Positions 57,062 through 64,000 of a stretch of DNA of 64,000 nucleotides are shown piece after piece. Position numbers and translations under genes: made by a program. The notes under the pieces are model-generated. The model did not search any database, was not told the DNA's origin, and worked only from the letters and a program-made list of their open reading frames with translations. This DNA comes from Alphaproteobacteria bacterium (GTDB lineage: Bacteria; Pseudomonadota; Alphaproteobacteria; Ferrovibrionales; Ferrovibrionaceae): assembly GCA_947473805.1 (NCBI GenBank), contig CANJGB010000002.1, positions 1 through 64,000 of the forward strand. Reading direction: 5' to 3'. The stretch's first letter is position 1. Each line of letters opens with the position of its first letter.

Positions 57062-57734
57062 GGCGGCGCTGGTTCTCGATGCGGTGGTCCGGACCTACGT
57101 CCAGGCCGGCGCGAAGATCGACGTGCTGCGCGGCGCGTCGCTGACAGTCATGCCGGGCGAGGTCGTGGCGCTGCTCGGCCCCTCGGGATCGGGCAAGTCG
57201 ACGCTGCTGCACGCCGCCGGCCTGCTGGAACGCCCCGATGGCGGCGACGTGCTGGTGGGCGGCAAGAGCTGCGGCAAGATGAACGACGACCAGCGCACCG
57301 CCATGCGCCGCCAGGCGCTCGGCTTCGTCTACCAGTTCCACCACCTGCTGCCGGAATTCACGGCGGAAGAAAACGTGATCATGCCGCAGATGATCGCCGG
57401 CCGGACCCGTGCCGAAGCGCGCGTCCGTGCCTGCGAACTGCTGTCGTCCCTCGGCCTCGGCCACCGGCTCGACCATCGCCCGGCGCGGCTCTCGGGCGGC
57501 GAGCAGCAGCGCGTCGCCATCGCCCGCGCCGTGGCCAATAACCCCAAGGTGCTGATGGCCGACGAGCCGACCGGCAACCTGGACGGCACCACCGCCGACA
57601 AGGTGTTCGGCGAGCTGATGTCGCTGATCCGCACCCAGCGTGTCGGCGCCCTGATCGCCACCCACAATGCCGAACTGGCCCGTCGAATGGACCGCGTCGT
57701 CACCCTGCACGAAGGCAACCTCGTCGCCGGCTAG
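57054..57734 (+). CDS. lolD: Lipoprotein-releasing system ATP-binding protein
   Basis: 226 residues. Walker [11 protein letters not shown]-loop [19 protein letters not shown] (the LolD-specific signature), ABC signature [14 protein letters not shown], Walker [13 protein letters not shown] and the switch His in ATHNAEL. It powers lipoprotein release with the preceding permease. Followed by a 334-bp repeat-containing spacer. Confidence 0.96.
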   Translation: MSEAALVLDAVVRTYVQAGAKIDVLRGASLTVMPGEVVALLGPSGSGKSTLLHAAGLLERPDGGDVLVGGKSCGKMNDDQRTAMRRQALGFVYQFHHLLPEFTAEENVIMPQMIAGRTRAEARVRACELLSSLGLGHRLDHRPARLSGGEQQRVAIARAVANNPKVLMADEPTGNLDGTTADKVFGELMSLIRTQRVGALIATHNAELARRMDRVVTLHEGNLVAG

Positions 57735-57776
57735 GGCCGTCCCGGTTTGAATCGACACTATAGGTCGAGTCAGGGG

Positions 57777-57823
57777 CTCGTTCCGTTCGCCCAAATCGTG
57801 GATTCGGACTCTCTCCGTTCCGG
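57777..57823 (+). repeat. 47-base direct repeat, copy 1
   Basis: Shares TTCGTTCGCC-like, GATTCGGACTCTCT and GTTCCGG blocks with the copy at 57987-58033; six mismatches in 47 positions. The conserved core GGATTCGGACTCTC looks like part of a dispersed intergenic repeat family. Confidence 0.75.
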
Positions 57824-57936
57824 TTTTTTGGGTGCCAGCCTAGATTTGCTCGACCCGGTTCGGAGGCGGGGCAGGGGCTGACCCGGTGTGAATCACCGCC
57901 GGTGCGGCTAAGGCGGCACGCAGGCCGAAAACGGCT

Positions 57937-57957
57937 AATCCAGCGACTCGCTGGATT
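57937..57957. repeat. 21-base near-perfect palindrome
   Basis: Two 10-base arms AATCCAGCGA and TCGCTGGATT are exact reverse complements around one central C. It could fold as a hairpin in RNA or serve as a protein site; no T-run follows. Confidence 0.8.
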
Positions 57958-57986
57958 CTGCCGAGTCGCACATCTTGAGCGCCAGA

Positions 57987-58033
57987 CTCCTTTCGTTCGC
58001 CTAAATCGAGGATTCGGACTCTCTTTGTTCCGG
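57987..58033 (+). repeat. 47-base direct repeat, copy 2
   Basis: Second copy of the repeat at 57777-57823, 210 bases downstream in the same orientation, directly in front of dnaE. Confidence 0.75.
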
Positions 58034-58068
58034 AATGACCCCGATACGGACCGTGGTAAAGTGCCGGA

Positions 58069-61000
58069 ATGAGTCACGCGGATTTCGTTCACCTCACCGT
58101 CCACACCGCCTATTCCCTGTCCGAGGGGGCGATCCAGGTCAAGAAACTGGTCGGGCTCTGCGACAAGTACCGCATGCCCGCCGTGGCCATTACCGACATC
58201 AACAACCTGTTTGGCGCCCTGGAGTTCAGCCAGGCCATGGCCGGCGCCGGGGTGCAGCCGATTATCGGCTGCCGCCTCGCGGTCACCCGGAACGATACCG
58301 CGACGCCCACCGGTTTCGGGGCCGGCAAGCAGCTGAAGCGACCCGACCCCGATCCGCTGGTCCTGCTGGTGCAGGACGAGACCGGCTACGGCAATCTGAT
58401 GAAACTCAGCTCGATGGCCTATCTCGACACGCCTTCGGGCGAGACGGCCCAGGTGCCGTGGAGCGCGGTCGCCGCCCATTCGGCTGGCCTTATCGCACTG
58501 ACCGGCGGCGCCGATGGCGCGCTGGGCCGGCTCCTGGCCGAGGGGCAGAAGGATGCCGCCGAGGCCTGGCTGGGCCAGTTGAAGCTTGCGTTCGCCGGCC
58601 GCCTCTACATCGAACTGCGCCGACATGGCCTGCCGCGCGAGAAGCAGGTCGAACCGGGCCTGATCGACATCGCCTATGGCCACGATCTGCCGCTGGTCGC
58701 CACGAACGATTGCTACTTTGCTGACGCGCAGATGTACGAGGCGCATGACGCGCTGCTGTGCATCGCCGATGGCCGCTATGTCGGCGAGAGCGACCGTCGC
58801 CGCGTGACGCCGGAACACCGCTTCAAGTCTGCCGTCGAGATGCGCAAGCTGTTCGAGGACTTGCCCGAGGCGGCCGACAACACGCTGGTCATCGCGCGCC
58901 GCTGTGCCTTCATGGCGCAGGAGCGCAAGCCGATCCTGCCGCGCTATCCCAGCACCCAGGCCGGCGAGACCGAGGAGGCCGCACTGCGCCGCATGGCGGC
59001 CGAGGGGCTGGCCGCGCGGCTCGCCATCCTCAAAGTCGAGGGCGATGCGGTGAAGCCTTATCACGACCGCCTTGAGTTCGAGCTCGACGTCATCGCCAAG
59101 ATGGGCTTCCCCGGCTACTTTCTCATCGTCGCCGATTTCATCCAGTGGTCGAAGGCGCAAGGCATTCCGGTCGGGCCGGGGCGTGGTTCTGGCGCGGGTT
59201 CGGTCGTCGCCTGGTCGCTGACCATCACCGACCTCGACCCGTTGCGGTTCGGCCTGCTGTTCGAGCGCTTCCTGAATCCCGAGCGCGTGTCGATGCCCGA
59301 CTTCGATATCGACTTCTGCCAGGATCGCCGCGACGAAGTCATTCGCTACGTCCAGCAGAAATATGGCCGCGACCAGGTCGCGCAGATCATCACCTTCGGC
59401 AAGCTGCAGGCGCGCGCGGCGTTGCGCGACGTGGGCCGCGTGCTGCAAATGCCGCTGGGACAGGTCGACCGCATCTGCAAGATGGTGCCGAACAATCCGG
59501 CCAAGCCTGTCACGCTGAAAGAGGCCATTGACGGCGAGCCGCGCCTGCAGGCCGAGCGCGATGGTGACGAGAATGTCGCGCGCATGATGGAAGTGGCCCT
59601 GAAGCTGGAGGGGCTGTACCGCAACGCCTCGACCCACGCCGCCGGCGTCGTCATCGGCGACCGTCCGCTGGTCGATCTGGTGCCGCTGTACCGCGACCCC
59701 GGTGCCGACATTCCGGCGACGCAGTTCTCGATGAAATATGCCGAGGCTGCCGGCCTCGTGAAGTTCGACTTCCTCGGCCTCAAGACGCTGACCGTGCTGG
59801 ATCGCGCGGTGAAGCTGCTGAAGCAGCGCGGCATCGAGGTGGATATCGCCAACCTGCCGCTTGATGACCGCGGCGCCTATGAGATGATGAGCCGCGGCGA
59901 AACGGTGGGCATCTTCCAGCTGGAAAGTTCTGGCATGCGCGACGTGCTGCGCCAGATGAAGCCCGACACGTTCGAGGACATCATCGCGCTTGTTGCGCTC
60001 TATCGCCCGGGCCCGATGGACAACATTCCGAAGTTCATCGCCTGCAAGCACGGCATCGAACAGCCGGACTATCTGCACGAGTGGCTCGAGCCGGTGCTGA
60101 AGGAAACCTACGGCGTCATCATCTACCAGGAGCAGGTGATGGAAATCGCCAAGGTCCTGGCCGGCTACAGCCTGGGTGAGGCCGATCTCTTGCGCCGCGC
60201 CATGGGCAAGAAGATCAAGGCCGAGATGGATGCGCAGAAGGACCGCTTCGTCCAGGGCGCGGTCGACAAGGGCGTGCCGCAGGATCGCGCCGCCTACATC
60301 TTCGAACTGGTCGAGAAGTTCGCGGGCTACGGTTTCAACAAGAGCCACGCCGCCGCCTATGCGCTGGTCGCGTGGCAGACCGCTTGGCTGAAGGCCAACC
60401 ATCCGGTCGAGTTCCTTGCCGCATCGATGACGCTCGACTTGTCGAACACCGACAAGCTGAACGTGTTCCGCCAGGATGCGCAGCGCCAGGGCATTGCGCT
60501 CCGCCAGCCCGACGTGAACAAATCAGGTGTCGAGTTCGCGGTCGAGATCGACGGCGACGGCAAGGGCGCTATTCGCTATGCGCTGGCAGCGGTGAAGAAT
60601 GTCGGTGCGGCGCAGATGCGTGGCCTGGTGGCCGAGCGTGCCAAGGGAGGCCCGTTCCGCGACCTGTTCGATTTCGCCTCGCGGCTCGATCCCGCCTGCC
60701 TGAACAAGCGCATCGTCGAGAACCTGGCCAAGGCCGGCGCCTTCGACAAGCTGGATGCCAACCGGCACCGCGTGTTTGCCGCTGCCGAAACACTGAACCG
60801 CCACGCTGTAGCCGCTGCCGGCGAGCGCACCTCTGCCCAGGTATCGCTGTTCGGCGAGGCGGTTGGCGCGCCGGTGCCGCGCCCATCGTTGCCCGACCTT
60901 GAGCCCTGGACCTCAATGGACCAGTTGAACCGCGAGTTCGAGGCGATCGGCTTCTATCTCTCGGCCCATCCACTCGACGCCTATGTGGTCACGCTGCGCC

Positions 61001-61539
61001 GGGCCCGCATCACCTCCTATGGCGAGATGGTGCGCGGCCTCAGCCTGTCAGTGCAGCGGCACCAGATCGCCGGCACGGTGATCGGCAAGCAGGAGCGCAC
61101 GTCGGCGCGCGGCAACCGTTTCGCCTTCGTGCAATGCTCGGACCCGTCCGGCATGTTCGAGGTCACGGTATTCTCGGAAATCCTGGGCGCGTACCGCGAG
61201 CAGCTGGAACCCGGCACCAGCCTGATCTTCCATGTCGATGCCAAGATGCAGGACGATCAGCCGCGCCTGACCGTGATGAACATTGAATCGCTGGAAAAGG
61301 TCGCGGCGCGCTCTGCTGCCGGCGTGCGCATCTTCCTGGCCGACGACAAGCCGCTCAGCGGCATGCAGGCCGTGCTTGGCAAGGCGGGACAGGGCAGGGG
61401 CAGCGTGCTGGTCAACTTGCGCCTGAACGGCAGCGCGCGCGAGGCGGAAATCCGACTTCCCGGCGGCTATGCCGTGTCACCGCAGGTGCGCGCGGCGCTA
61501 AAGGCCGTGCGCGGCGTGGTGGACGTGCACGACCTGTAA
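58069..61539 (+). CDS. dnaE: DNA polymerase III alpha subunit
   Basis: 1156 residues. N-terminal PHP domain (ADFVHLTVHTAYSLSEGAIQ), then the C-family polymerase core with the GPGRGSGAGSVVAWSL signature and catalytic acidic motif PDFDIDFCQDRRDEVI. Fingers (YRPGPMDNIPKFI, FNKSHAAAYALVAWQTAWLK), an HhH region and a C-terminal OB domain (HQIAGTVIGKQERTSARGNR) follow. It is the replicative polymerase catalytic subunit in the DnaE1 class. No SD is obvious before ATG 58069. Confidence 0.97.
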   Translation: MSHADFVHLTVHTAYSLSEGAIQVKKLVGLCDKYRMPAVAITDINNLFGALEFSQAMAGAGVQPIIGCRLAVTRNDTATPTGFGAGKQLKRPDPDPLVLLVQDETGYGNLMKLSSMAYLDTPSGETAQVPWSAVAAHSAGLIALTGGADGALGRLLAEGQKDAAEAWLGQLKLAFAGRLYIELRRHGLPREKQVEPGLIDIAYGHDLPLVATNDCYFADAQMYEAHDALLCIADGRYVGESDRRRVTPEHRFKSAVEMRKLFEDLPEAADNTLVIARRCAFMAQERKPILPRYPSTQAGETEEAALRRMAAEGLAARLAILKVEGDAVKPYHDRLEFELDVIAKMGFPGYFLIVADFIQWSKAQGIPVGPGRGSGAGSVVAWSLTITDLDPLRFGLLFERFLNPERVSMPDFDIDFCQDRRDEVIRYVQQKYGRDQVAQIITFGKLQARAALRDVGRVLQMPLGQVDRICKMVPNNPAKPVTLKEAIDGEPRLQAERDGDENVARMMEVALKLEGLYRNASTHAAGVVIGDRPLVDLVPLYRDPGADIPATQFSMKYAEAAGLVKFDFLGLKTLTVLDRAVKLLKQRGIEVDIANLPLDDRGAYEMMSRGETVGIFQLESSGMRDVLRQMKPDTFEDIIALVALYRPGPMDNIPKFIACKHGIEQPDYLHEWLEPVLKETYGVIIYQEQVMEIAKVLAGYSLGEADLLRRAMGKKIKAEMDAQKDRFVQGAVDKGVPQDRAAYIFELVEKFAGYGFNKSHAAAYALVAWQTAWLKANHPVEFLAASMTLDLSNTDKLNVFRQDAQRQGIALRQPDVNKSGVEFAVEIDGDGKGAIRYALAAVKNVGAAQMRGLVAERAKGGPFRDLFDFASRLDPACLNKRIVENLAKAGAFDKLDANRHRVFAAAETLNRHAVAAAGERTSAQVSLFGEAVGAPVPRPSLPDLEPWTSMDQLNREFEAIGFYLSAHPLDAYVVTLRRARITSYGEMVRGLSLSVQRHQIAGTVIGKQERTSARGNRFAFVQCSDPSGMFEVTVFSEILGAYREQLEPGTSLIFHVDAKMQDDQPRLTVMNIESLEKVAARSAAGVRIFLADDKPLSGMQAVLGKAGQGRGSVLVNLRLNGSAREAEIRLPGGYAVSPQVRAALKAVRGVVDVHDL

Positions 61540-61545
61540 GGGGCC

Positions 61546-62027
61546 TCAGCCCTTCGCCGTCATGTCTTGCGCGGCCTTCTGCATCCGTTTTTCCATTTCC
61601 TCCGGCAGCACGTCCTCCACATGGGTGGCGATATGCCAGGTATGGCCGAACGGGTCTTCCAGCCCGCCGCTGCGGTCGCCGTAGAACTGGTCCTGCACCG
61701 GGCGTATGACCTTGGCGCCGGCGGCGAACGCCTGTTTCACCACGGCGTCCACGTCCGTCACGTAAAGGTGGACCGAAACCGGCGACCCGCAATAGGCCTG
61801 GGCGACTTGCAGTTCATGTCGGGAAATTCGTCGGCCAGCATGATGACCGAGCCGCCAATCTCGATTTCCGCGTGGCCAACCTTGTCGCCCGGCATTGGCA
61901 GGCGGAACCGTTCCCTGGCGCCAAAGGCCCTGGCGTAGAAGTCGAGCGCCTTGGCCGCGCCATCGACGATCAGGTAGGGGGTGACGGCGTTATAGCCATC
62001 GGGAACGGGCTTTACGGTGCCGGCCAT
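61546..62027 (-). pseudogene. VOC/PhnB-like glyoxalase-fold gene disrupted by a -1 frameshift
   Basis: The N-terminal part (start 62027, SD GGGAGGATT; MAGTVKPVPDGYNAVTPYLI, FGARERFRLPMPGDKVGHAE) leaves frame near 61800-61802, where a run reads CCC on the minus strand. Adding one C restores KSPQAYCGSPVSVHLYVTDV and joins the C-terminal part (VKQAFAAGAKVIRPVQDQFY, GHTWHIATHVEDVLPEEMEK). The rejoined product would be a normal ~160-residue PhnB-type protein. Either a true recent inactivation or a base dropped from a homopolymer in the assembly. Confidence 0.85.
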
Positions 62028-62056
62028 AGAATCCTCCCGCGATGGATTTGGGTGCT

Positions 62057-62097
62057 TCTAAAATTAAGGGGCCGCCGGAGAGGCCCCGGCGGCCCTT
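62057..62097 (-). terminator. Minus-strand terminator-like hairpin in front of the VOC gene
   Basis: On the minus strand AAGGGCCGCCGG pairs with CCGGCGGCCCCTT (one bulged base, 62066-62097), and the 3' side continues TTAATTTTAG. It lies between a minus-strand promoter (62178-62206) and the VOC gene start, so it could end a short transcript or attenuate the gene. Confidence 0.6.
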
Positions 62098-62177
62098 GGT
62101 TGCGTAACCTGTAGCCGGTGCCCATGGTTCCCTGCGGGATGGGCGCCGAGCCGTTCGGCCCGCGTGCGTATGAAAAG

Positions 62178-62206
62178 AACATAATAGGAACATCTGAGTT
62201 CGTCAA
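62178..62206 (-). promoter_or_regulatory. Minus-strand sigma70-type promoter
   Basis: -35 TTGACG (62206-62201), 17-base spacer, -10 TATGTT (62183-62178). A transcript would start near 62171 and meet the hairpin terminator about 75-110 bases later. Confidence 0.55.
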
Positions 62207-62389
62207 CCCTGTTTGGCCCTTATTTTCCTTGCGTTGGAGCCCTCCGCCCCCTACAACCCGCCCACTTAAACCCTCACGCGGGCTTTCGCACTGACGGGGA
62301 GAAATCCTGTCAGTTCGTTCCGGTGTCCGGTCCAGCATGTGCTGAGCCGGGCGCGCCCGCGGCGGACCAACCGGAGAAGGACCACCCGC

Positions 62390-63148
62390 ATGACCATGCC
62401 AGTATTTAGCATGCGCCAGCTCATCGAAGCCGGCGTGCATTTCGGCCACCAGACTCACCGCTGGAACCCGAAGATGAAGTCGTACCTGTTCGGGGTGCGC
62501 AACAACGTTCACATCATCGACCTGCAGCAGACCGTGCCGATGCTGCACCGCGCGCTCCAGGCCGTGCGCGACGTCGTCGCCGCCCGCGGCCGCGTGTTGT
62601 TCGTCGGCACCAAGCGCCAGGCGTCCGACCCGGTCGCCGCCGCTGCCAAGCGCTGTGGCCAGTACTACGTCAACCACCGCTGGCTCGGCGGCATGCTGAC
62701 CAACTGGAAGACCATCTCGGTCTCGATCAAGCGTCTCAAGACCCTCGACGAGCAGCTCTCGGGCGATCTCTCGACGCTGGGCCTGACCAAGAAGGAGCTG
62801 CTGCAGCTCACCCGCGAGCGCGACAAGCTGGAGCGCGCGCTGGGCGGCATCAAGGACATGGGCGGCGTTCCCGACATCCTCGTCGTGATCGACACCCTCA
62901 AGGAAGACATCGCGCTGGCCGAGGCCAAGTCGCTGAAGCTGCCGGTCGTCGCCGTTGTCGACTCCAACTCGAACCCGGATGGCATCGCCTATCCGGTGCC
63001 GGGCAATGACGACGCGCTGCGCGCCATCAACATGTACTGCGACCTGTTCGCCGGTGCGGTGCTCGACGGTCTGCAGGAAGAGGTTTCGGTCTCGGGTGGC
63101 GACCTCGGTGCGGCCCCGGAACTGCCGGTCGAACAGCCTGCGGCGTAA
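62390..63148 (+). CDS. rpsB: 30S ribosomal protein S2
   Basis: 252 residues. [67 protein letters not shown] and [20 protein letters not shown] are the S2 signatures. ATG 62390 has GGAGAAGGA upstream; ATG 62396 is an alternative. The leader from 62220 is GC-rich and may be regulated by S2 feedback. Followed by tsf, the conserved rpsB-tsf pair. Confidence 0.98.
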   Translation: MTMPVFSMRQLIEAGVHFGHQTHRWNPKMKSYLFGVRNNVHIIDLQQTVPMLHRALQAVRDVVAARGRVLFVGTKRQASDPVAAAAKRCGQYYVNHRWLGGMLTNWKTISVSIKRLKTLDEQLSGDLSTLGLTKKELLQLTRERDKLERALGGIKDMGGVPDILVVIDTLKEDIALAEAKSLKLPVVAVVDSNSNPDGIAYPVPGNDDALRAINMYCDLFAGAVLDGLQEEVSVSGGDLGAAPELPVEQPAA

Positions 63149-63187
63149 CTTTCGTCGGCCCCGGTTCGCCGGAACGTCAATTTTTCC

Positions 63188-63212
63188 CGCACCCCGGCTT
63201 GTCCGGGGTGCG
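63188..63212 (+). terminator. Attenuator-like hairpin between rpsB and tsf
   Basis: Perfect 10-bp stem CGCACCCCGG (63188-63197)/CCGGGGTGCG (63203-63212), loop CTTGT, followed by TCATTTGTG. A partial terminator here would set the S2:EF-Ts ratio, as known for rpsB-tsf in other bacteria. Confidence 0.65.
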
Positions 63213-63232
63213 TCATTTGTGGGAGCCCAGAC

Positions 63233-64000
63233 ATGGCTGAAATCACTGCTGCCCTGGTGAAGGACCTGCGCGAGAAGACCGGCGCAGGCATGATGGATTG
63301 CAAGAAGGCGCTGAACGAGAACGGCGGCGACGTGGAGGCCGCGATCGACTGGCTGCGCACCAAGGGCCTTGCTGCGGCCGCCAAGAAGGCCGGCCGCGTG
63401 GCCGCCGAGGGCCTGGTCGGCGTGGCGCTGGCCGGCACGACCGGCGCGCTGGTCGAGGTGAATGCCGAGACCGACTTCGTTGCGCGCAATGACCAGTTCC
63501 AGAAGCTGGTGCGCGGCATTGCGACCGAGGCGCTGAAGGCCGGTGGCGACACCGTCAAGCTGGCCGCCACGCCGTTCCCCGGCAGCGGCCGTTCGGTGCA
63601 GGAGGAAATCACCCACGCCATCGCCACCATCGGCGAGAACATGACGCTGCGCCGCACCGCGTCGCTGTCGGTGCCCGAGGGCGTCGTCGTGGGCTATGTC
63701 CACAATGCGCTGGCGGACGGCATCGGCAAGATCGGCGTACTGGTCGCGCTGCAGTCCAGCGGCAAGAAGGAAGCGCTGCAGGCGTTCGGCAAGCAGGTCG
63801 CCATGCACGTCGCGGCGGTCAATCCCGCCTCGCTGTCGGTCAGCGACCTTGACCCCAAGCTGATCGAGCGCGAGCGCCAGGTGCTGGTCGAGCAGGCTGC
63901 GGCTTCCGGCAAGAAGCCCGAGATCATCGAGAAGATGATCGAAGGCCGCATCCGCAAGTACTACCAGGAGGTCGTGCTTCTCGAGCAGACCTTCGTCATC
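63233..64000 (+). CDS. tsf: Elongation factor Ts (partial, C-terminus beyond window)
   Basis: 256 codons are in the window and the frame stays open at the right edge. The N-terminal UBA domain [20 protein letters not shown] is followed by the [20 protein letters not shown] signature and the core [20 protein letters not shown], then the dimerisation domains. EF-Ts exchanges GDP for GTP on EF-Tu. SD GGGAG 8 bases before ATG. 84 bp after rpsB. Confidence 0.97.
   Translation, partial: MAEITAALVKDLREKTGAGMMDCKKALNENGGDVEAAIDWLRTKGLAAAAKKAGRVAAEGLVGVALAGTTGALVEVNAETDFVARNDQFQKLVRGIATEALKAGGDTVKLAATPFPGSGRSVQEEITHAIATIGENMTLRRTASLSVPEGVVVGYVHNALADGIGKIGVLVALQSSGKKEALQAFGKQVAMHVAAVNPASLSVSDLDPKLIERERQVLVEQAAASGKKPEIIEKMIEGRIRKYYQEVVLLEQTFVI

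Larger units (their letters stand above)
57735..58068. other. Spacer between lolD and dnaE with degenerate repeats
   Basis: 334 bases without a convincing gene. It contains two copies of a 47-base direct repeat (57777-57823 and 57987-58033, 41 of 47 identical) and a palindrome AATCCAGCGA-C-TCGCTGGATT (57937-57957). The second repeat ends 35 bases before dnaE. No clear promoter is visible, although dnaE probably needs one here. Confidence 0.6.

Noticed and set aside
55811-57734. Separate lolC and lolE genes
   Set aside because: Only one permease frame precedes lolD; the other long frames there are shadows.
57700-60402. A 900-codon minus-strand open frame antisense to dnaE and lolD
   Set aside because: The plus strand encodes full-length, motif-complete dnaE. 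The antisense frame is an artefact of GC-rich codon bias (Arg/His/Gln-rich, low complexity).

Overview
The window is a GC-rich chromosomal segment of an alphaproteobacterium, most like the Rhodospirillales and relatives. The evidence is the gene order glnA-glnB (NtrC/sigma54 style control), tig-clpP-clpX-lon-hupB, the full nuoA-N operon continuing into birA-coaX-rnj-mce-DUF1467, then proS-lol-dnaE and rpsB-tsf, together with a short prolyl-tRNA synthetase, a single LolC/E-type permease and an RNase J. This backbone is ordinary and vertically inherited. I see no insertion sequence, prophage, rRNA operon or CRISPR array.

Region by region. 1-1.7 kb: glnA (cut by the left edge) and glnB on the minus strand behind a good sigma54-like promoter, then tRNA-His. 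1.9-2.8 kb: an ArsR/SRPBCC pair behind a strong promoter whose -10 lies inside a perfect 11-bp inverted repeat. 3.0 kb: a 24-residue membrane peptide gene. 3.2-11.9 kb: a catabolic block of three tandem Bug/TTT-type periplasmic solute-binding proteins, two N-acyl-D-amino-acid deacylase-type amidohydrolases, one amidohydrolase-2 (decarboxylase-like) enzyme and a divergent LysR regulator with a clear T-N11-A operator. No membrane permease is present. 11.9-14.1 kb: a FadR-type GntR regulator divergent from two consecutive heme-oxygenase-fold (TenA/PqqC-like) genes. The shared intergenic region carries a promoter buried in an 18-bp perfect palindrome. 14.1-15.2 kb: an orphan PAS/HisKA_2 histidine kinase. 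15.3-20.6 kb: two luciferase-like (LLM) oxidoreductases bracketing cofC-cofD-cofE-npdG, the assembly and reduction genes for coenzyme F420. F420 genes are sporadic in Proteobacteria, so this is the most notable accessory module. 20.9-27.8 kb: MarR regulator, FIST-domain sensor, small membrane protein, NAD(P)HX repair enzyme, NTF2-like protein, SulP transporter and malonyl-CoA decarboxylase.

28-35.4 kb: tRNA-Leu, trigger factor, ClpP, ClpX, Lon and HU, then tRNA-Val, a SemiSWEET-like protein whose 3' end runs into tRNA-Val on the opposite strand, and tRNA-Asp. 35.6-53.7 kb: fourteen complex I genes with small gaps or overlaps, followed co-directionally by biotin ligase, type III pantothenate kinase, RNase J, a methylmalonyl-CoA epimerase-like protein and DUF1467. 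53.7-54 kb: a gene-poor stretch with two outward-facing terminators and probably a small RNA or peptide. 54-61.5 kb: a secreted hypothetical protein, proS, lolC/E and lolD, a repeat-bearing spacer, and dnaE. 61.5-64 kb: a PhnB/VOC gene broken by a one-base frameshift, a short promoter-to-terminator transcription unit, rpsB, an attenuator-like hairpin, and tsf (cut by the right edge).

How the genes fit together: the housekeeping half couples nitrogen sensing, protein quality control, respiration, cofactor supply and translation. The accessory half suggests a soil or water organism that takes up organic acids or acylated amino acids by high-affinity binding proteins and runs F420- and flavin-dependent redox chemistry. 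The least described element is the GntR/double heme-oxygenase-fold cassette at 11.9-14.1 kb.
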